Source: Fusarium oxysporum f. sp. lycopersici 4287 (lineage: Eukaryota; Ascomycota; Sordariomycetes; Hypocreales; Nectriaceae). Taken from it: a DNA stretch of 64,000 nucleotides. Below are positions 1-11,023 of this stretch, one piece after another. The stretch lies in assembly GCF_000149955.1 (NCBI RefSeq), contig NC_030992.1, forward strand, positions 2,283,477 to 2,347,476. Reading direction: 5' to 3'. The position numbers were made by a program, and so were the translations under genes. Within the stretch, counting starts at the first letter, position 1; every line of letters begins with the position of its first letter. Under the pieces are notes generated by a model. The model was not told where the DNA came from. It searched no databases and saw only the letters and a list, made by a program, of their open reading frames with translations.

Positions 1-1272
1 AATCTAAAATGAATCTTTCTATCGGATGTCCCTACTTATCTGACCAGATCCCAAGACTATCAAGTCACCTTTTAATGTCACTGTCATTCCACCGTCTCTC
101 ATTAAGCTTGACTTGTCTTGACAATGCTTCGACTTGAGCCTGGCTTCTATTATAGCTTTAGTCTTCTTAGTATTGCTGGCTCCTCTAACTCTAGAGACCC
201 TGCACTCTCCCTATCTATCATCTCCTACCCAGGTTCCCACTCCCTCACTTCATATTGGGTCTCATTCTAGTCTACGATCCCTTCTCTTCCTCTTCCTCTT
301 CCTCTTCCCCCTTCATCGTTCAGTCTTTTTTGACTTCGACACTTCCCCTCCCCTCCACCTAATTCCAAGGACCCCCCTCCCTCCCTCCCTCTCTCTCCCG
401 TCCCGCCAGCCCAGGCCTGACTGATCTGAGCTCCCCGCCACGAACACCCCCAGCCAGGTTTTTTTTTCGCCGATTACAGACGCTCTTCAAGTGTTAATCG
501 CGCGTCAAAAACCTACCGACGCCCCAAGCGCCGTGACTCTCGTCATTTCCAAACCTCAACCACCCGACTTTTCGCAACGGATACTCTTGGAGCAAGTACG
601 CTTTCAACCTTATCTTTTATCTGCGAGCGCACATGTCGAAAAGGCTTTCAGGCCACTAACTCCGTTGATTCACGCTCGTTACGTTGGTTATAGCTGCCAA
701 GTTCAATCTCGGTCTCAAGCCCAAATTAGAAAGAGAAATCAGTCTGGCTACTGTCTTCATCTCGCCTTCTTTCGACGACCACTGGATCAAATCACCTTAC
801 CCAAATTCAACTTCTTTAACTTCCAATCTCAGCGTCATTCAATCCCAATCACAAATTACTTTCCGCCACGTACGGCCTCAATTTTGGATCATAGAATTGT
901 AACGGCAAGGACTGACTGTTGATCAATTTACTTGTTTTGGTGGATATTCGACTGAGCCCGTTCGTCTGAGCCTGCTGCTTTCTCCAAGGCCACCCAGTTT
1001 GCTTCAGCTGGCCCGATCTCAGCGACACCATCATCATTAATCAACAGGCACTTCAGTCAGTTACATATTGTTCAGCGAGTCCAGCCCCCAGCCTCGCGGC
1101 TTTCACGGCCACCTGCGGAACGTCCGGAGTGACTCCAATTGCGCATCGTTTCCACGTTCTGGGGAAACTGCTCTGAGTTTGCAGGCTTCTAGGCTTGGCT
1201 GTGTGGCCTCTTGGCGTCCCTTACGACTCACTTGTTCCCTTGTGCTGTGCACTATCGGCGAGTCGGTCTATA
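1..1272 (+). promoter_or_regulatory. Upstream region and probable leader of the Zn2Cys6/acetyltransferase gene
   Basis: No convincing gene is visible. The stretch is rich in pyrimidine runs (CTTCCTCTT repeats near 285-310, CCCTCC runs near 345-400), typical of filamentous fungal promoters and leaders. Several open frames cross it but they lack recognisable domains and overlap each other on both strands. It probably holds the promoter and a long 5' leader of the gene starting at 1273. Confidence 0.5.
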
Positions 1273-3789
1273 ATGTCAACTTTTACCGCCCTTAATGGGG
1301 GCTCACCCAGGACTACAGATCCGCCTACTGTGACGATAGAGAAGCCAGCCATGGATGAGCGCGCACTTAGCACATCGACATCTCAGCCTCCACCTACACC
1401 AGAAGTTTCATCAAATCAAATTCCCAGCCAAAGTTCGGATCGACCACCGTTCCAGTCACCCGGTTATCCTGATGTAGAAGGGTCTCACAAGCGAAAGCGG
1501 TCTGATTCTGTTGAACTTCGTCATGAGCATGCACAGCATGCTCACACACCGGAATCCGCTCACCCTCATCACGAATCGCGAGAGCCTTATGGAACCCCCT
1601 CAAGAGATTACCGTCCTTATGGCGACGAGCACCGAGACAAAGAGTCTTGGTATTCTCATCAGGCACGTGATGAGCGAAGTTACGACTCACAGCAAAATTC
1701 GGCTACCACTCCTCATGGCCAAACAGAGGAGCAGATTGGTGATGCGCTTCGCAGGGCTACCGGTCAGATGGACCATGGTGACTACTCAAATGCCAGCCCA
1801 GAAGGTGATGACCATTCCATGATATATGGTGGTCAATACGGATCCGAACAGAGGCGTGACGGGGTTTTGCAGCACGATCCAAAAAAGAGAAAGAGGAACT
1901 TCAGTAACAGACCAAGACAGGTTGCCTGACCTGTCGGAAGCGCAAGAAGAGTGCGATGAGCAGAAGCCCGAGTGTAAGTCATTTATATNNNNNNNNNNNN
2001 NNNNNNNNNNNNNNNNNNNNNNNNNNNNNNNNNNNNNNNNNNNNNNNNNNNNNNNNNNNNNNNNNNNNNNNNNNNNNNNNNNNNNNNNNNNNNNNNNNNN
2101 NNNNNNNNNNNNNNNNNNNNNNNNNNNNNNNNNNNNNNNNNNNNNNNNNNNNNNNNNNNNNNNNNNNNNNNNNNNNNNNNNNNNNNNNNNNNNNNNNNNN
2201 NNNNNNNNNNNNNNNNNNNNNNNNNNNNNNNNNNNNNNNNNNNNNNNNNNNNNNNNNNNNNNNNNNNNNNNNNNNNNNNNNNNNNNNNNNNNNNNNNNNN
2301 NNNNNNNNNNNNNNNNNNNNNNNNNNNNNNNNNNNNNNNNNNNNNNNNNNNNNNNNNNNNNNNNNNNNNNNNNNNNNNNNNNNNNNNNNNNNNNNNNNNN
2401 NNNNNNNNNNNNNNNNNNNNNNNNNNNNNNNNNNNNNNNNNNNNNNNNNNNNNNNNNNNNNNNNNNNNNNNNNNNNNNNNNNNNNNNNNNNNNNNNNNNN
2501 NNNNNNNNNNNNNNNNNNNNNNNNNNNNNNNNNNNNNNNNNGGGCCAGGATGGCAGAAGCCGGACAACAAGGCTCCTGCAGTTCCCCTTGAATCTAAGGA
2601 CCCAACGTACATCCCCCCGGGAGCTTATGGGATGCCACAGCAAAGCCCTTACGGTAATCAACCTGTGAAGCGCGAATCCCTGCCACCTTATCGTGGCCAG
2701 GCTCTTCGCATAGACCCCCCACAAGGCCGCCCTTTGGTGACCGACGACGACCGGCCAACAGCATCAACATTGCCCAGCGCGTCTGTGGCCAGTCCGGAAA
2801 ACAAACTCTCTGCTCTTCCTTATACTCCTGCAAACGTTTTCCCAACTCCAGTCAGCGCAAATCCTCAACCACCGCCACCCTTCGGAGAAAGGATGGCAAA
2901 GGAATACCAGCGTGTGCCTCCGCTGCACGATCTCAGCAGGACGGAACCGGAGTCTGCCCATTTAGGGAACCAGCTTCCACAGATTAATATACTTCACCCA
3001 ACGAGGACCAACAGTCCTGCTCCTCCCCCGCCGGCACCGACATCAAATGCCCAAGTCGCTGCTCAGCTGGCTTTATCGCACTCGCAGTTCCCTCAGAGAC
3101 GAACTCAAAAAGAGGAGATGTTGTCTGGGCGACATTACTATCCTTTCGACAAGGAGCTTTGCTTGGAGCGTGAGCGTTGCTCTGCAGCCTGCTGGAGGTT
3201 CAACAATCTTACCACCCCCCCTACTAACGGTGTATCTCCCGAAGAGCGTGCTCGCCTATTCCTCGAAATTCTGCAGCCTCGTGATCCCGTTCGAGTTTCT
3301 CCCACAGAAGCTTCCCCAGTCACCAATGTTGGCCGCGTAGGCAGGCATGTTGCTGTTGAGACACCCTTCATTTGCGATTACGGTTACAACATCACGATTG
3401 GCCATCACGTTGTCATTGGACGCAACTGCACGATCAATGATGTATGCGAGGTCAAGATTGGCGACAACTGTGTTATTGGACCAAATGTCAGCATTTTCAC
3501 GGCAGGGCTTCCCATTGACCCCAAGAAACGCCAGGGCGGTCAAGGACCTCAGATGGGCAAACCTATCACCATCGAGCAGGACTGCTGGATTGGCGGAGGT
3601 GCCATTATTCTTCCAGGGAGGACCATCGGCAAGGGCAGCACTGTTGGTGCCGGATCAATTGTCACCAAGGTAAGCTTACAAAGACAGGTCGATAAAAAAA
3701 AGCCGACAGCTAACTCATAACAGGATGTTCCTCCTTTCACCATTGTAGCTGGAAACCCCGCGAGGGTCCTACGCGGCATCGCTTCTTAA
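1273..3789 (+). CDS. Zn2Cys6 DNA-binding domain fused to a maltose-acetyltransferase-like hexapeptide-repeat domain; interrupted by an assembly gap
   Basis: The start is the ATG at 1273. About 220 residues of Ser/Pro/His-rich disordered sequence lead into a basic GAL4-type zinc cluster (TKTGCLTCRKRKK, then CDEQKPEC) whose last cysteines lie beyond an intron donor at 1974 and inside the N gap. After the gap the frame is open from 2542: a Pro-rich linker, a maltose-acetyltransferase N-domain (SGRHYYPFDKEL, about 3123-3260), then left-handed beta-helix repeats (ITIGHHVVIGRNC, VKIGDNCVIGPNV, IGGGAIILPG) and the typical end DVPPFTIVAGNPARV. An intron at 3670-3723 splits this end; stop at 3787-3789. 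Two single-base deletions seem present just before the gap, near 1908 and 1950, because the zinc cluster is read in three different frames. The motif that normally holds the catalytic His reads TAGLPIDP instead of TAxHP, so enzyme activity is doubtful. A nuclear regulator role is inferred. Confidence 0.85.
1989..2541. other. Assembly gap (553 N)
   Basis: A run of N separates the two halves of the zinc-cluster/acetyltransferase gene. The missing part should contain the rest of an intron beginning at 1974 and the exon with the last cysteines of the zinc cluster. Confidence 1.
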
Positions 3790-4533
3790 TGCTTATATTT
3801 GGCGTTGCCTGTTTTCTTTCTTTTTCACCTTGAGACACGATACCCAGTGTATTCGCATGTGTAAAGTTCGCACTGTTGATGGCCGTCCGGCCGTAAAGTA
3901 ACAAAACGGTCAACGTTATACAAGTGGAGCGAAGCGTTTCAAAAGCCTCAGCATTGCATTTATGACCGATTTTTCTTTTATCTCTCTGTCTTTTTGACTA
4001 TATTGGAAGGATTTGCTATTGGAGTGGGAGCCGAGTGCGACGGGAAAAGCAAATATTGAATGGAGGCGCCATAAGTTTTAATATGCGGAAATACGGGCCG
4101 CTATGGGGAGGTAGAAAACCTCATGTGACGAGACGGAGCGACGGACGTGTTGATGAATTGGGATGGTTGTGTTTGTTTTTTCTGTTTCTGGTTCGTGTTG
4201 CATGTGCTACGACTTATGAGAGATAAACAAGCCGGGTCGAGACCTGCAGGAAGATATCCATCCACGTTATTGAATGTAAGCATTTTACAATTTTAAATGC
4301 CTCTTGAGGTTTATTTGATGTACTTTATGATCCCAATCGGTGCACTAGCTAGCCAATGTGAGCTATCATGAGGTTGCAATGAATCCTTCTTTTAACAGTG
4401 GCTGCAAGATGCGACCTGTTCCTCGGCCATTCGCGATGACAACAATTTCGCATCCTGACCCAGCTCTTGTGCTTGGTTGGTTGCCATAGTAATTCATCGG
4501 TGTTTGTGTCTGTATGCGGCCGTGTATGCAGCC
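3790..4533. other. Intergenic region between convergent genes
   Basis: This stretch holds the 3' ends of the acetyltransferase-fusion gene and of the minus-strand zinc-cluster gene. No gene, repeat or RNA was recognised. Confidence 0.5.
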
Positions 4534-6642
4534 TCAGGATTGACCGATGGAAAACTTGTTGTTTGTTAGTGAGCACTGGGAAGTCAAAGGGCGTAAGTTT
4601 GAACCAGAACTAACCCATTCGAAGCCATCGTTAGGGCCGAAGAAACTGTTCAATGGGAAGAATTCTTCACAATTGCTGGGGTAATTAAAATCTGCCATCG
4701 TAAAGTCTTGGATATCACTGCTTGAAGTCGACTCGCTGTAGGAGTATGCTGTGTTCATCATACCCATAATCTTCGCTTCAGATGTTGTACTTGGTGTCGT
4801 GGTGCGGCTTAGAATCGCTCGGATGACCCTTGCGCCGTGTCGTGCGTCTTTGGAGTGACTCGCGCGAGTTTCCCATGTCTTGCAGGTGTTTTCCAGTATC
4901 TGCGTACGTTGTCTTCGGTTTTGTGGCCTACGCTTGAATTAGTCATGCTCAGAGATGGTAGCAGGAAGACATACGTTATGTCGGTTGACTCGTGAAGGTC
5001 CAGACATAAAATCATAGACGCGACAAGAAAATCATGCAGAGTCAGGCTCGACAGCAAGAAGCGGTCTTCGTACATGCGGCCTCCTTCTTGAACCTCATGC
5101 TCAAACTCGAGATGAATCTCGATTATCCGAAGAGCGGCAGTGCGACAGAGTTCACGAGATGCTTTGTACATTTCCTGGTTCTTCTCGGCAGTAAGGTAAG
5201 GCCGGTGGAGGACACAAATTGTCTTGAGATATGACACTTCTATGATTAATCTGTGCATGATGGTATAGGCCGGAATATCAAATGGAGTGGTGGCGATGGG
5301 GCGAACGCGCAAACATTCAGGGACACTGTTGTGAAATGCTTCCAACTCAGCTTGGAGAGCCATAGTTTCCTCGTAAGGCGGAGACTCGACTCGAAGAACA
5401 TGCCGGAGGACACGGCGTAGTAAACGGCAGAGATGAGATTTTGTCTGCCATGCCAACATGGGAGTGGGATCTGTTGGGGGGCGAGACTCAGGTACTTCCG
5501 AATCCTCGTCAAAGTCATCGTCTGATAAATTTCGAGGATGCCCGGCGTCGCAGACTTCTTGATATACCATAGGAGGCATACCGAGCTGGAAGGAGAAAAG
5601 TAGATCTGAAGTCTGTACAGTGAACCACGTCCGCCTTCTCATCTCAGCCTCAAATGGTTTGATATTCGGGGACACTCTCGCCGCATCGAGGTGATAGCCT
5701 CTACGCTGAGCAAGCCGAACGGCGAGTGAATAGAGGGACCATATAGTAGCCTCTGAGTCCTTTCTCTTGGCGTTGACCGCATGAGCATACAGTGTGAGCG
5801 CCTCGACAGAATATGGTCTAGCTTTGAGATACTCCCCCGTAACCAGACATTGAGCAGAACGCTGTATGTAGAAATCTGGCCCTTGAAGCAGCGCGAAATG
5901 GGGTTGCCGAATTTTGCACACCATTGTACCGAGACTGAGAACAGAAAACATTATACTCAGCCATAAGAAGTTGGAATTGTGAGGGCAAGCCCAGAAAAGT
6001 TCATAACGTCGCCAAAAATGACGCTCGTGAATGAAGGGTACAGCTAGGAACTTGGCCTGGAAGTAAGCTTTGACAAGAACATCGGCTTCTTGACGAGACG
6101 GGACGCTGTTGAGAATCTCGCTCATAGCGATTGGGGATATTCCTCCCATTGCAATGTCTGGCGCAGGAGATAGAGTCTCAGGCTCGCCATGATGATCGGG
6201 CTCGTCTTGCGTACTGAGAACACTCTGAATATCATGAATACTCTTGAACACGGCCTCCCCAAGATGTTTCCCCGTGGTATGCAGCATCGGACCCCTCTTC
6301 AACTACCTGCGGAGAGGGCAAGTTCGTATCCTCCGCCATTGCAATGCTGGGATGGACGCTTGAAGCTTCTGAAGCCTTGGCCAGACGCATCACGATTTCT
6401 TCAAGTTTAGCCATTTTGAGTTGCATCTCTTCCTTGTCTGCGAATACATTTGCATCTCCATATACACACGATCTTGGATCGCCACGCTTGTGGCAGGCAC
6501 CGCAAGAGGGCTTTCCACGGTCACATTTCGACTTGCGTTTCTGACACGCCATACATGAGACAGGCTTTCGATTGCGCGTGACTTTATGGCTGTCTGTTGC
6601 TCGGAAAACTCCGGTGAGATGCTTCATGTTAGAGTCAGGCAT
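4534..6642 (-). CDS. Zn2Cys6 transcription factor with fungal-specific middle homology region; apparent +1 frameshift
   Basis: The ATG at 6642 (or 6627) precedes a complete zinc cluster, CMACQKRKSKC...C..C...C with spacing CX2CX6CX6CX2CX8C, followed by a short coiled coil (MQLKMAKLEEIVMRL). The rest is a fungal_trans domain (SVPSRQEADVLVKAYF; FIHERHFWRRYELFW; LAVRLAQRRGYHLD; FEAEMRRRTWFTVQTSDL), giving a nuclear regulator of about 686 residues. An intron lies at 4928-4974 (GTATGT...CTAAT...TAG) and restores the C-terminal frame (ILENTCKTWETR...). The conserved YHGETSW / AVFKSIHDIQ segment is split between two frames at a run of four G (plus strand C at 6257-6260). Removing one base makes the spliced length an exact multiple of three. 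This is a recent null allele, a base-calling error, or less likely a weak 52-nt intron (GTAGTT...GAG). Target genes cannot be told. Confidence 0.8.
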
Positions 6643-7397
6643 ATTTGAAGATATGTTCACCCAATAGGCTCTGATGTATCTTTCACCTAGATAGAATAGT
6701 TCCAACGGGGAGTTTAGCAAAGAGTCCAGATAGTGATGTGAAGGAGTTTGATTGACAAGTTGACATGGGCTGAGAGAAACAGCGCTTCTACAAAAACGTT
6801 TCAGATAAGGCTCTCCGAACGAAACTGTCTTGCGGTGGTTCTCGTCTCGTTGTAATAGAATGTAGGTTGACTCGAGATTAGATTGGGTGTTTGAATCGAG
6901 CGGGGATAGCCTCCACTACAACAATGATCTCAATCCGTTGCGCCACACGAAGCCTAGACCTAACCGTAGTGAGGGTTATGATAGGTACAGATGCTATATG
7001 AGACAAAAAAGTGTGAGTAACCCAAGAAAAGAAGACACCGAGTTGCGCTTGGTAAATAAATACTCGAGCTACCCGAACTCGAAGAGAGTAGAATGCGTAG
7101 CAAATGAGATCAGGTCGTAGCCTAACAAAGCATGATCCAAGTAGGTAGTATCTAAATATCTCTGTCAAAACATATTGTACAGATACGATTTTCCTATTCC
7201 CAAAAATTCAACCGTAAATATGCGACTTCCAAGAACAAATGCCCATTCACCTTTAAACACAAAATCCTCCCTTGTTCAGTCGTACAATCAAAAGTCCCGA
7301 CATGAGATGTAAAGGTTACATAATATGCCAATAGTAATACATGTTGCAATCGTCAATCCGCACCACCTCAACTTCGCTATGCTATCATGTTATCAAA
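6643..7397. other. Intergenic region upstream of the Zn2Cys6 gene and downstream of the PPR gene
   Basis: It should contain the promoter of the minus-strand transcription factor (near 6700-6900) and the 3' end of the PPR gene. Only short overlapping open frames without domains are present. Confidence 0.45.
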
Positions 7398-9818
7398 TCA
7401 TTGAGAGTGGTGTTGCTCCAGCCTCTTCTTGTTCTCGTCAATAATCTTTTCCATCGTTTCAAGTGCCCGAGTCTGATCCTTAAGTCTCGAAAATGCCTTG
7501 AAGGTATATGCGTCAGGCTTGTACCCAGCCGCCTCAAGGTCCTGTAGCGTGCCCACCGTCTGTGACAGATTCTGCATTGACGCATAGCCCTTCACGAGGG
7601 TATTCCAAGTCACGTCGTTGGGTTCCAGATTGTGCTCCCGCATGACCTGAAGCATTTGCTCCCCTAGCATTTTCTCTCTTCGCATCAAAAGACCATGCAA
7701 GAGGATAGTGAATGTGAAAAGGCTTGGCGCTGGGTGAGCCTGTATGCCATCAGTAGGCGACGTTGTTTCAATGCCCTCTTCCTTGGTCTTGGAAGTTAAC
7801 GTGCCGCGAAGCATGTCACCGAAAACCTGTAATGCTGGGCGGAGTAGAGACTTTTGCCCGAGCATGACCTGGATCAATGTGTCATGGACCACGCTCCCTT
7901 GATCTTCCACAAGCTCTCGACCCCAATTCTTTTCAGTCCCATGCTCCTCTAGACGGGATTTGAAGAAGCTGTAAAACGACATTAAATCGTAAGGTCGGTA
8001 GAGGGTCTTGACGTATGCACGTAGCATGATAGCTAGAGTCTCTGCGTTGGGCTTCTGTCGGGGCGCCCTGCGCTCAAAGAACTCATTTACAACTGGAACA
8101 ATGGTCGTCCTAAACCCCCACTCTCTTCTAGGGCCAGACCTGAATTTCTCAATACCGTCAACATCTTCCTGGCTGAGAATTAGGGGCAGAGTGTCGGGCA
8201 GCAGCCATTGCAGAGGCTCCAGGTCGAATTTCTTGGCATAGATGCGAAGCATGGTCCCAAAGATGGGAACGGTCCATGGCGATGGATACTGCCTCTCACG
8301 GCTCTCCATCTCTGCAAAGTAGAAGATAGAATGGAGTGTGTTGTTTAGCACATCAACGTATGGTACTTTAGCCGCTCGAGCGACGTCGAGTGCAAGCTGT
8401 ACATTGGATGCTTTAAGGCTGGCCTTTGCGCCTCTGAAAACAGTGGTATAGCACCGTTTGTCCAGCTCAACGCCGTTCTCTGCGAGCAGCAGCGGAAGCC
8501 GAACTGCTTCTGCAATATCTCCCTGTAAACAGAGTGATTCAACCAGAGACGTGAAGTTGATCAAGTTAGGGGAGAAGCCGCGCTCAAGAAAATACTCAAG
8601 AGCCCGCTGAGGCGGAAAACTTTCGTCAGATGTGGACCATCCATTTTTCGCTTGCCTAGAAAGTAGCAAAGTCGTGACAACGCTCGCGAACCCAGCTGAG
8701 TTAAGATCGTGGCCTTTGTCTGCAATTTCGCGAAGAAGTTCAAATGCCTTGGATTTGTACGCACTGCTACTCGCAAGCTTCCTCGCGAAGTGCAAAAGTG
8801 TATTTCGATGTAACTTGATGCCCGACTTTTGTAAAATTTGGAGCATCTCAACCGCTTGCTCAAGGGGCAGATTCTTTCCGAGACGACCCAGGGTAGACTG
8901 ACGGATTGGAACGTGGCCAGAGGGAAGATCCTCAACGAGCTTTGCAAAAAGCTCGAGTACCTCGTCAGCCTTCGTAACACGATCGCGCATAATCTTGACG
9001 TTGTTCAATCTGAGATTCGAGATGCAAAAATGGGCAACATCGAGAATTGCATAACCTTGAGGTAAGGGATCCAGCGTAGACTCGAGGACTTGGACGGCCT
9101 TTCCTGGACATGAATGCAGAGTCGATAGCATTGCAGTTGGCCATATTTTCTTCCGGTATTCAATGTCCAGTCCATGCCAGGCCTTTCTCATATCCGAAGT
9201 ACTCTCCAGTTCGTACAAGAATTTCCCGTGGTCGAGCCATGGCCATGATCTGGGCTTTACAGGGGCCTCAAGCAGTTGAATTCTTCGCTTCCAGATGTTA
9301 AACTGCCGTCTTTCGGCAACCAACTCATCTCCAGAGTGCTGGTGACGCAAATAACCCCATTGGTTATATGTTTCTTGCCTACTCTTCTTCTTTCTCTCTA
9401 TAGCCTTGCGTTGCTCTTCGGTAGCCTTTTGCGTAAATTCCGGGATTTTCCGATGCCTTTGTTGATGGGAGTTTTTGCTGCGCAGGCATCTCTTTCTTGA
9501 TGCGAGTCTATGTATATGACTAGACGCCCTGGCCCTTTCCTGATTCTGCTTGCGATCTCGTAGTGATGGGGGAGTGTATGTCTGCGTCTTGGGAGGGTTC
9601 GGGGTTGCATTACGAGGACGTAGTTGTGATAATATTTGAGAGCCAACTTCCAAGACGGATGGCTGTGTAGTATCGAGATGGTAGGAGCGAATCAATCTTG
9701 AGCGACTTCTCGTAGTGTTGTATCGTAATGCGAGAAAAACAGCTCTTCGAGTCCATGCTTGGGGCGTTATAGGAAGCTCAAGCCTTGTACAGGCGCGGAG
9801 TACAAGGGCCGTTGGCAT
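7398..9818 (-). CDS. Mitochondrial pentatricopeptide repeat (PPR) protein
   Basis: A single open frame of 806 codons from the ATG at 9818. The frame is open further upstream (to 9974) but without an ATG, and the chosen start gives a classic mitochondrial presequence, MPTALVLRACTRLELPIT followed by many Arg and no acidic residues. The body is helical with degenerate PPR units; the clearest are near the C-terminus (SLFTFTILLHGLLMRREKM..., PNDVTWNTLVKGYASMQN, KPDAYTFKAFSRL). A Lys/Arg/Gln-rich segment lies at about residues 80-160. Such proteins bind organellar RNA and act in processing, stability or translation of mitochondrial transcripts. The target is unknown and no specific yeast or Neurospora name is assigned. 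It is divergent from cwf18, with 456 bp between the two starts. Confidence 0.88.
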   Translation of the reverse strand: MPTALVLRACTRLELPITPQAWTRRAVFLALRYNTTRSRSRLIRSYHLDTTQPSVLEVGSQILSQLRPRNATPNPPKTQTYTPPSLRDRKQNQERARASSHIHRLASRKRCLRSKNSHQQRHRKIPEFTQKATEEQRKAIERKKKSRQETYNQWGYLRHQHSGDELVAERRQFNIWKRRIQLLEAPVKPRSWPWLDHGKFLYELESTSDMRKAWHGLDIEYRKKIWPTAMLSTLHSCPGKAVQVLESTLDPLPQGYAILDVAHFCISNLRLNNVKIMRDRVTKADEVLELFAKLVEDLPSGHVPIRQSTLGRLGKNLPLEQAVEMLQILQKSGIKLHRNTLLHFARKLASSSAYKSKAFELLREIADKGHDLNSAGFASVVTTLLLSRQAKNGWSTSDESFPPQRALEYFLERGFSPNLINFTSLVESLCLQGDIAEAVRLPLLLAENGVELDKRCYTTVFRGAKASLKASNVQLALDVARAAKVPYVDVLNNTLHSIFYFAEMESRERQYPSPWTVPIFGTMLRIYAKKFDLEPLQWLLPDTLPLILSQEDVDGIEKFRSGPRREWGFRTTIVPVVNEFFERRAPRQKPNAETLAIMLRAYVKTLYRPYDLMSFYSFFKSRLEEHGTEKNWGRELVEDQGSVVHDTLIQVMLGQKSLLRPALQVFGDMLRGTLTSKTKEEGIETTSPTDGIQAHPAPSLFTFTILLHGLLMRREKMLGEQMLQVMREHNLEPNDVTWNTLVKGYASMQNLSQTVGTLQDLEAAGYKPDAYTFKAFSRLKDQTRALETMEKIIDENKKRLEQHHSQ

Positions 9819-10274
9819 ATCCTCCGAATCGGCATCAACTTGAGGCCAATCGTCTGCATAGTGATCGCTAGACGAGTTGCGAATTCGCCGTAGTCGCTGG
9901 TAAGAGCTGAATGTCGAGGTCGCTAAATTGCTCTTAATTGCGAAATTTTTCAGATTAATGCCGAAGTCGCTCAAGGCGCCTCTATAATTTTAGCTCTCTT
10001 CTGCGCTTAAGGTAGGGATGTTTATTAGGGGCGTATTCAGTGGCGACCCCTGCCGGACTCTTTCCAGTGAGTGGCCAGGGCGCTTGATTTGAGTCGCAGC
10101 GGCTCTGCGGGTGTAGAGTGATGGATGGACGCGCTTAAGAATGTCCATCTTGAATTCCCACCTATTTCGCACCCCCGCCAACCTTGAATCTCCATAACAT
10201 AAATATCATTTCAGGTTCACTCCGGTTTCACACTCTTTAAGCGCCCATATACCGTTTCAAGACAACCTGACACC
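9819..10274. promoter_or_regulatory. Divergent promoter between the PPR gene and cwf18
   Basis: 456 bp separate the two ATG codons. The part near the PPR gene keeps an open frame as far as 9974 but has no in-frame ATG, so it is taken as leader. No element was identified with confidence. Confidence 0.5.
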
Positions 10275-10901
10275 ATGTCTTCATCACACGCCAGCCTCAG
10301 CGCTGCCTCAGACGACCGAAAAGCTAGGCTCGCGAAGCTCAAGAACCTCAAGCGCAAGCAACCTGGAGACGAAATTGTTGCACCAGAATCAGAAAGAGCC
10401 CAATCCCCTCCCGTAGAGCCAGATGTCTCACGACTCCATGTCTCTGGCCGCAACTACGACCCTGAAACCAGAGGTCCCAAGCTTGGCTTTGAGCAGGACC
10501 CAACCCTCAATCTTGACAAGCCAACGCTCGAAGAACAAGCTGCCGAAGTGGAAGCAGAGGTCAAGCAAAAGGCGGCAGAAGAAGCCCAAGACGATCAAGG
10601 TGTCGATTTATTCAAGCTACAGCCGAAGAAGCCGAACTGGGATTTGAAAAGGGAACTTGATAGGAAAATGGAGGTTCTCAACGTTCGAACCGACAACGCC
10701 ATTGCGCGCTTAGTCCGTGATCGTATCACGGGTGCACAAAAGGCAGCGGCAAAGAGAGACGCGGTTGAGGACGCTCAAGGCACTGGAGAAGCAACTGGCA
10801 TGGATGGTGTGGCATTGGTAGAAGGCTTGAGGGTCAGGGAAAAGGAGGAGGAGGAGGAAGAGCGTCGCGAACGGGAAGAAGATGCTGCGCTAGGTGTATA
10901 A
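10275..10901 (+). CDS. cwf18: Spliceosome-associated protein Cwf18 (CCDC12 family)
   Basis: An intron-less 208-codon frame. Family features are visible: a charged N-terminus with ARLAKLKNLKRKQP, the central SGRNYDPETRG segment, and the conserved core LQPKKPNWDLKRELDRKMEVL followed by TDNAIARLVRDRI. The C-terminus ends in a run of Glu/Arg (KEEEEEERREREED), a predicted charged coiled coil. Cwf18/CCDC12 proteins belong to the Prp19/NTC-associated set found in activated spliceosomes and act in the nucleus; the role here follows from the family. It is convergent with the zinc-knuckle gene, 122 bp away. Confidence 0.88.
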   Translation: MSSSHASLSAASDDRKARLAKLKNLKRKQPGDEIVAPESERAQSPPVEPDVSRLHVSGRNYDPETRGPKLGFEQDPTLNLDKPTLEEQAAEVEAEVKQKAAEEAQDDQGVDLFKLQPKKPNWDLKRELDRKMEVLNVRTDNAIARLVRDRITGAQKAAAKRDAVEDAQGTGEATGMDGVALVEGLRVREKEEEEEERREREEDAALGV

Positions 10902-11023
10902 AAAAGCAACATCTAGCCTTTCGACGTCGAGGTTTTGCCTCGCCGTCCTGTATAGTTACATCTTAGGGGTCTGGCGCATTGTGCGATGACGGTTACACTA
11001 TATCTACATTTATACCCAACAAT

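Noticed and set aside
491..922. 143-codon open frame in the upstream region
   Set aside because: No ATG at its beginning, no domain, and overlapping open frames on both strands; likely chance in CT-rich DNA.
3670..3720. Read-through of the acetyltransferase frame into VSLQRQVDKKK
   Set aside because: It is intron sequence: GTAAGC at 3670 and CAG at 3723 restore the family C-terminus.
9819..9974. N-terminal extension of the PPR gene
   Set aside because: The extension begins at TTG and would mask the clear mitochondrial presequence that starts at the ATG at 9818.
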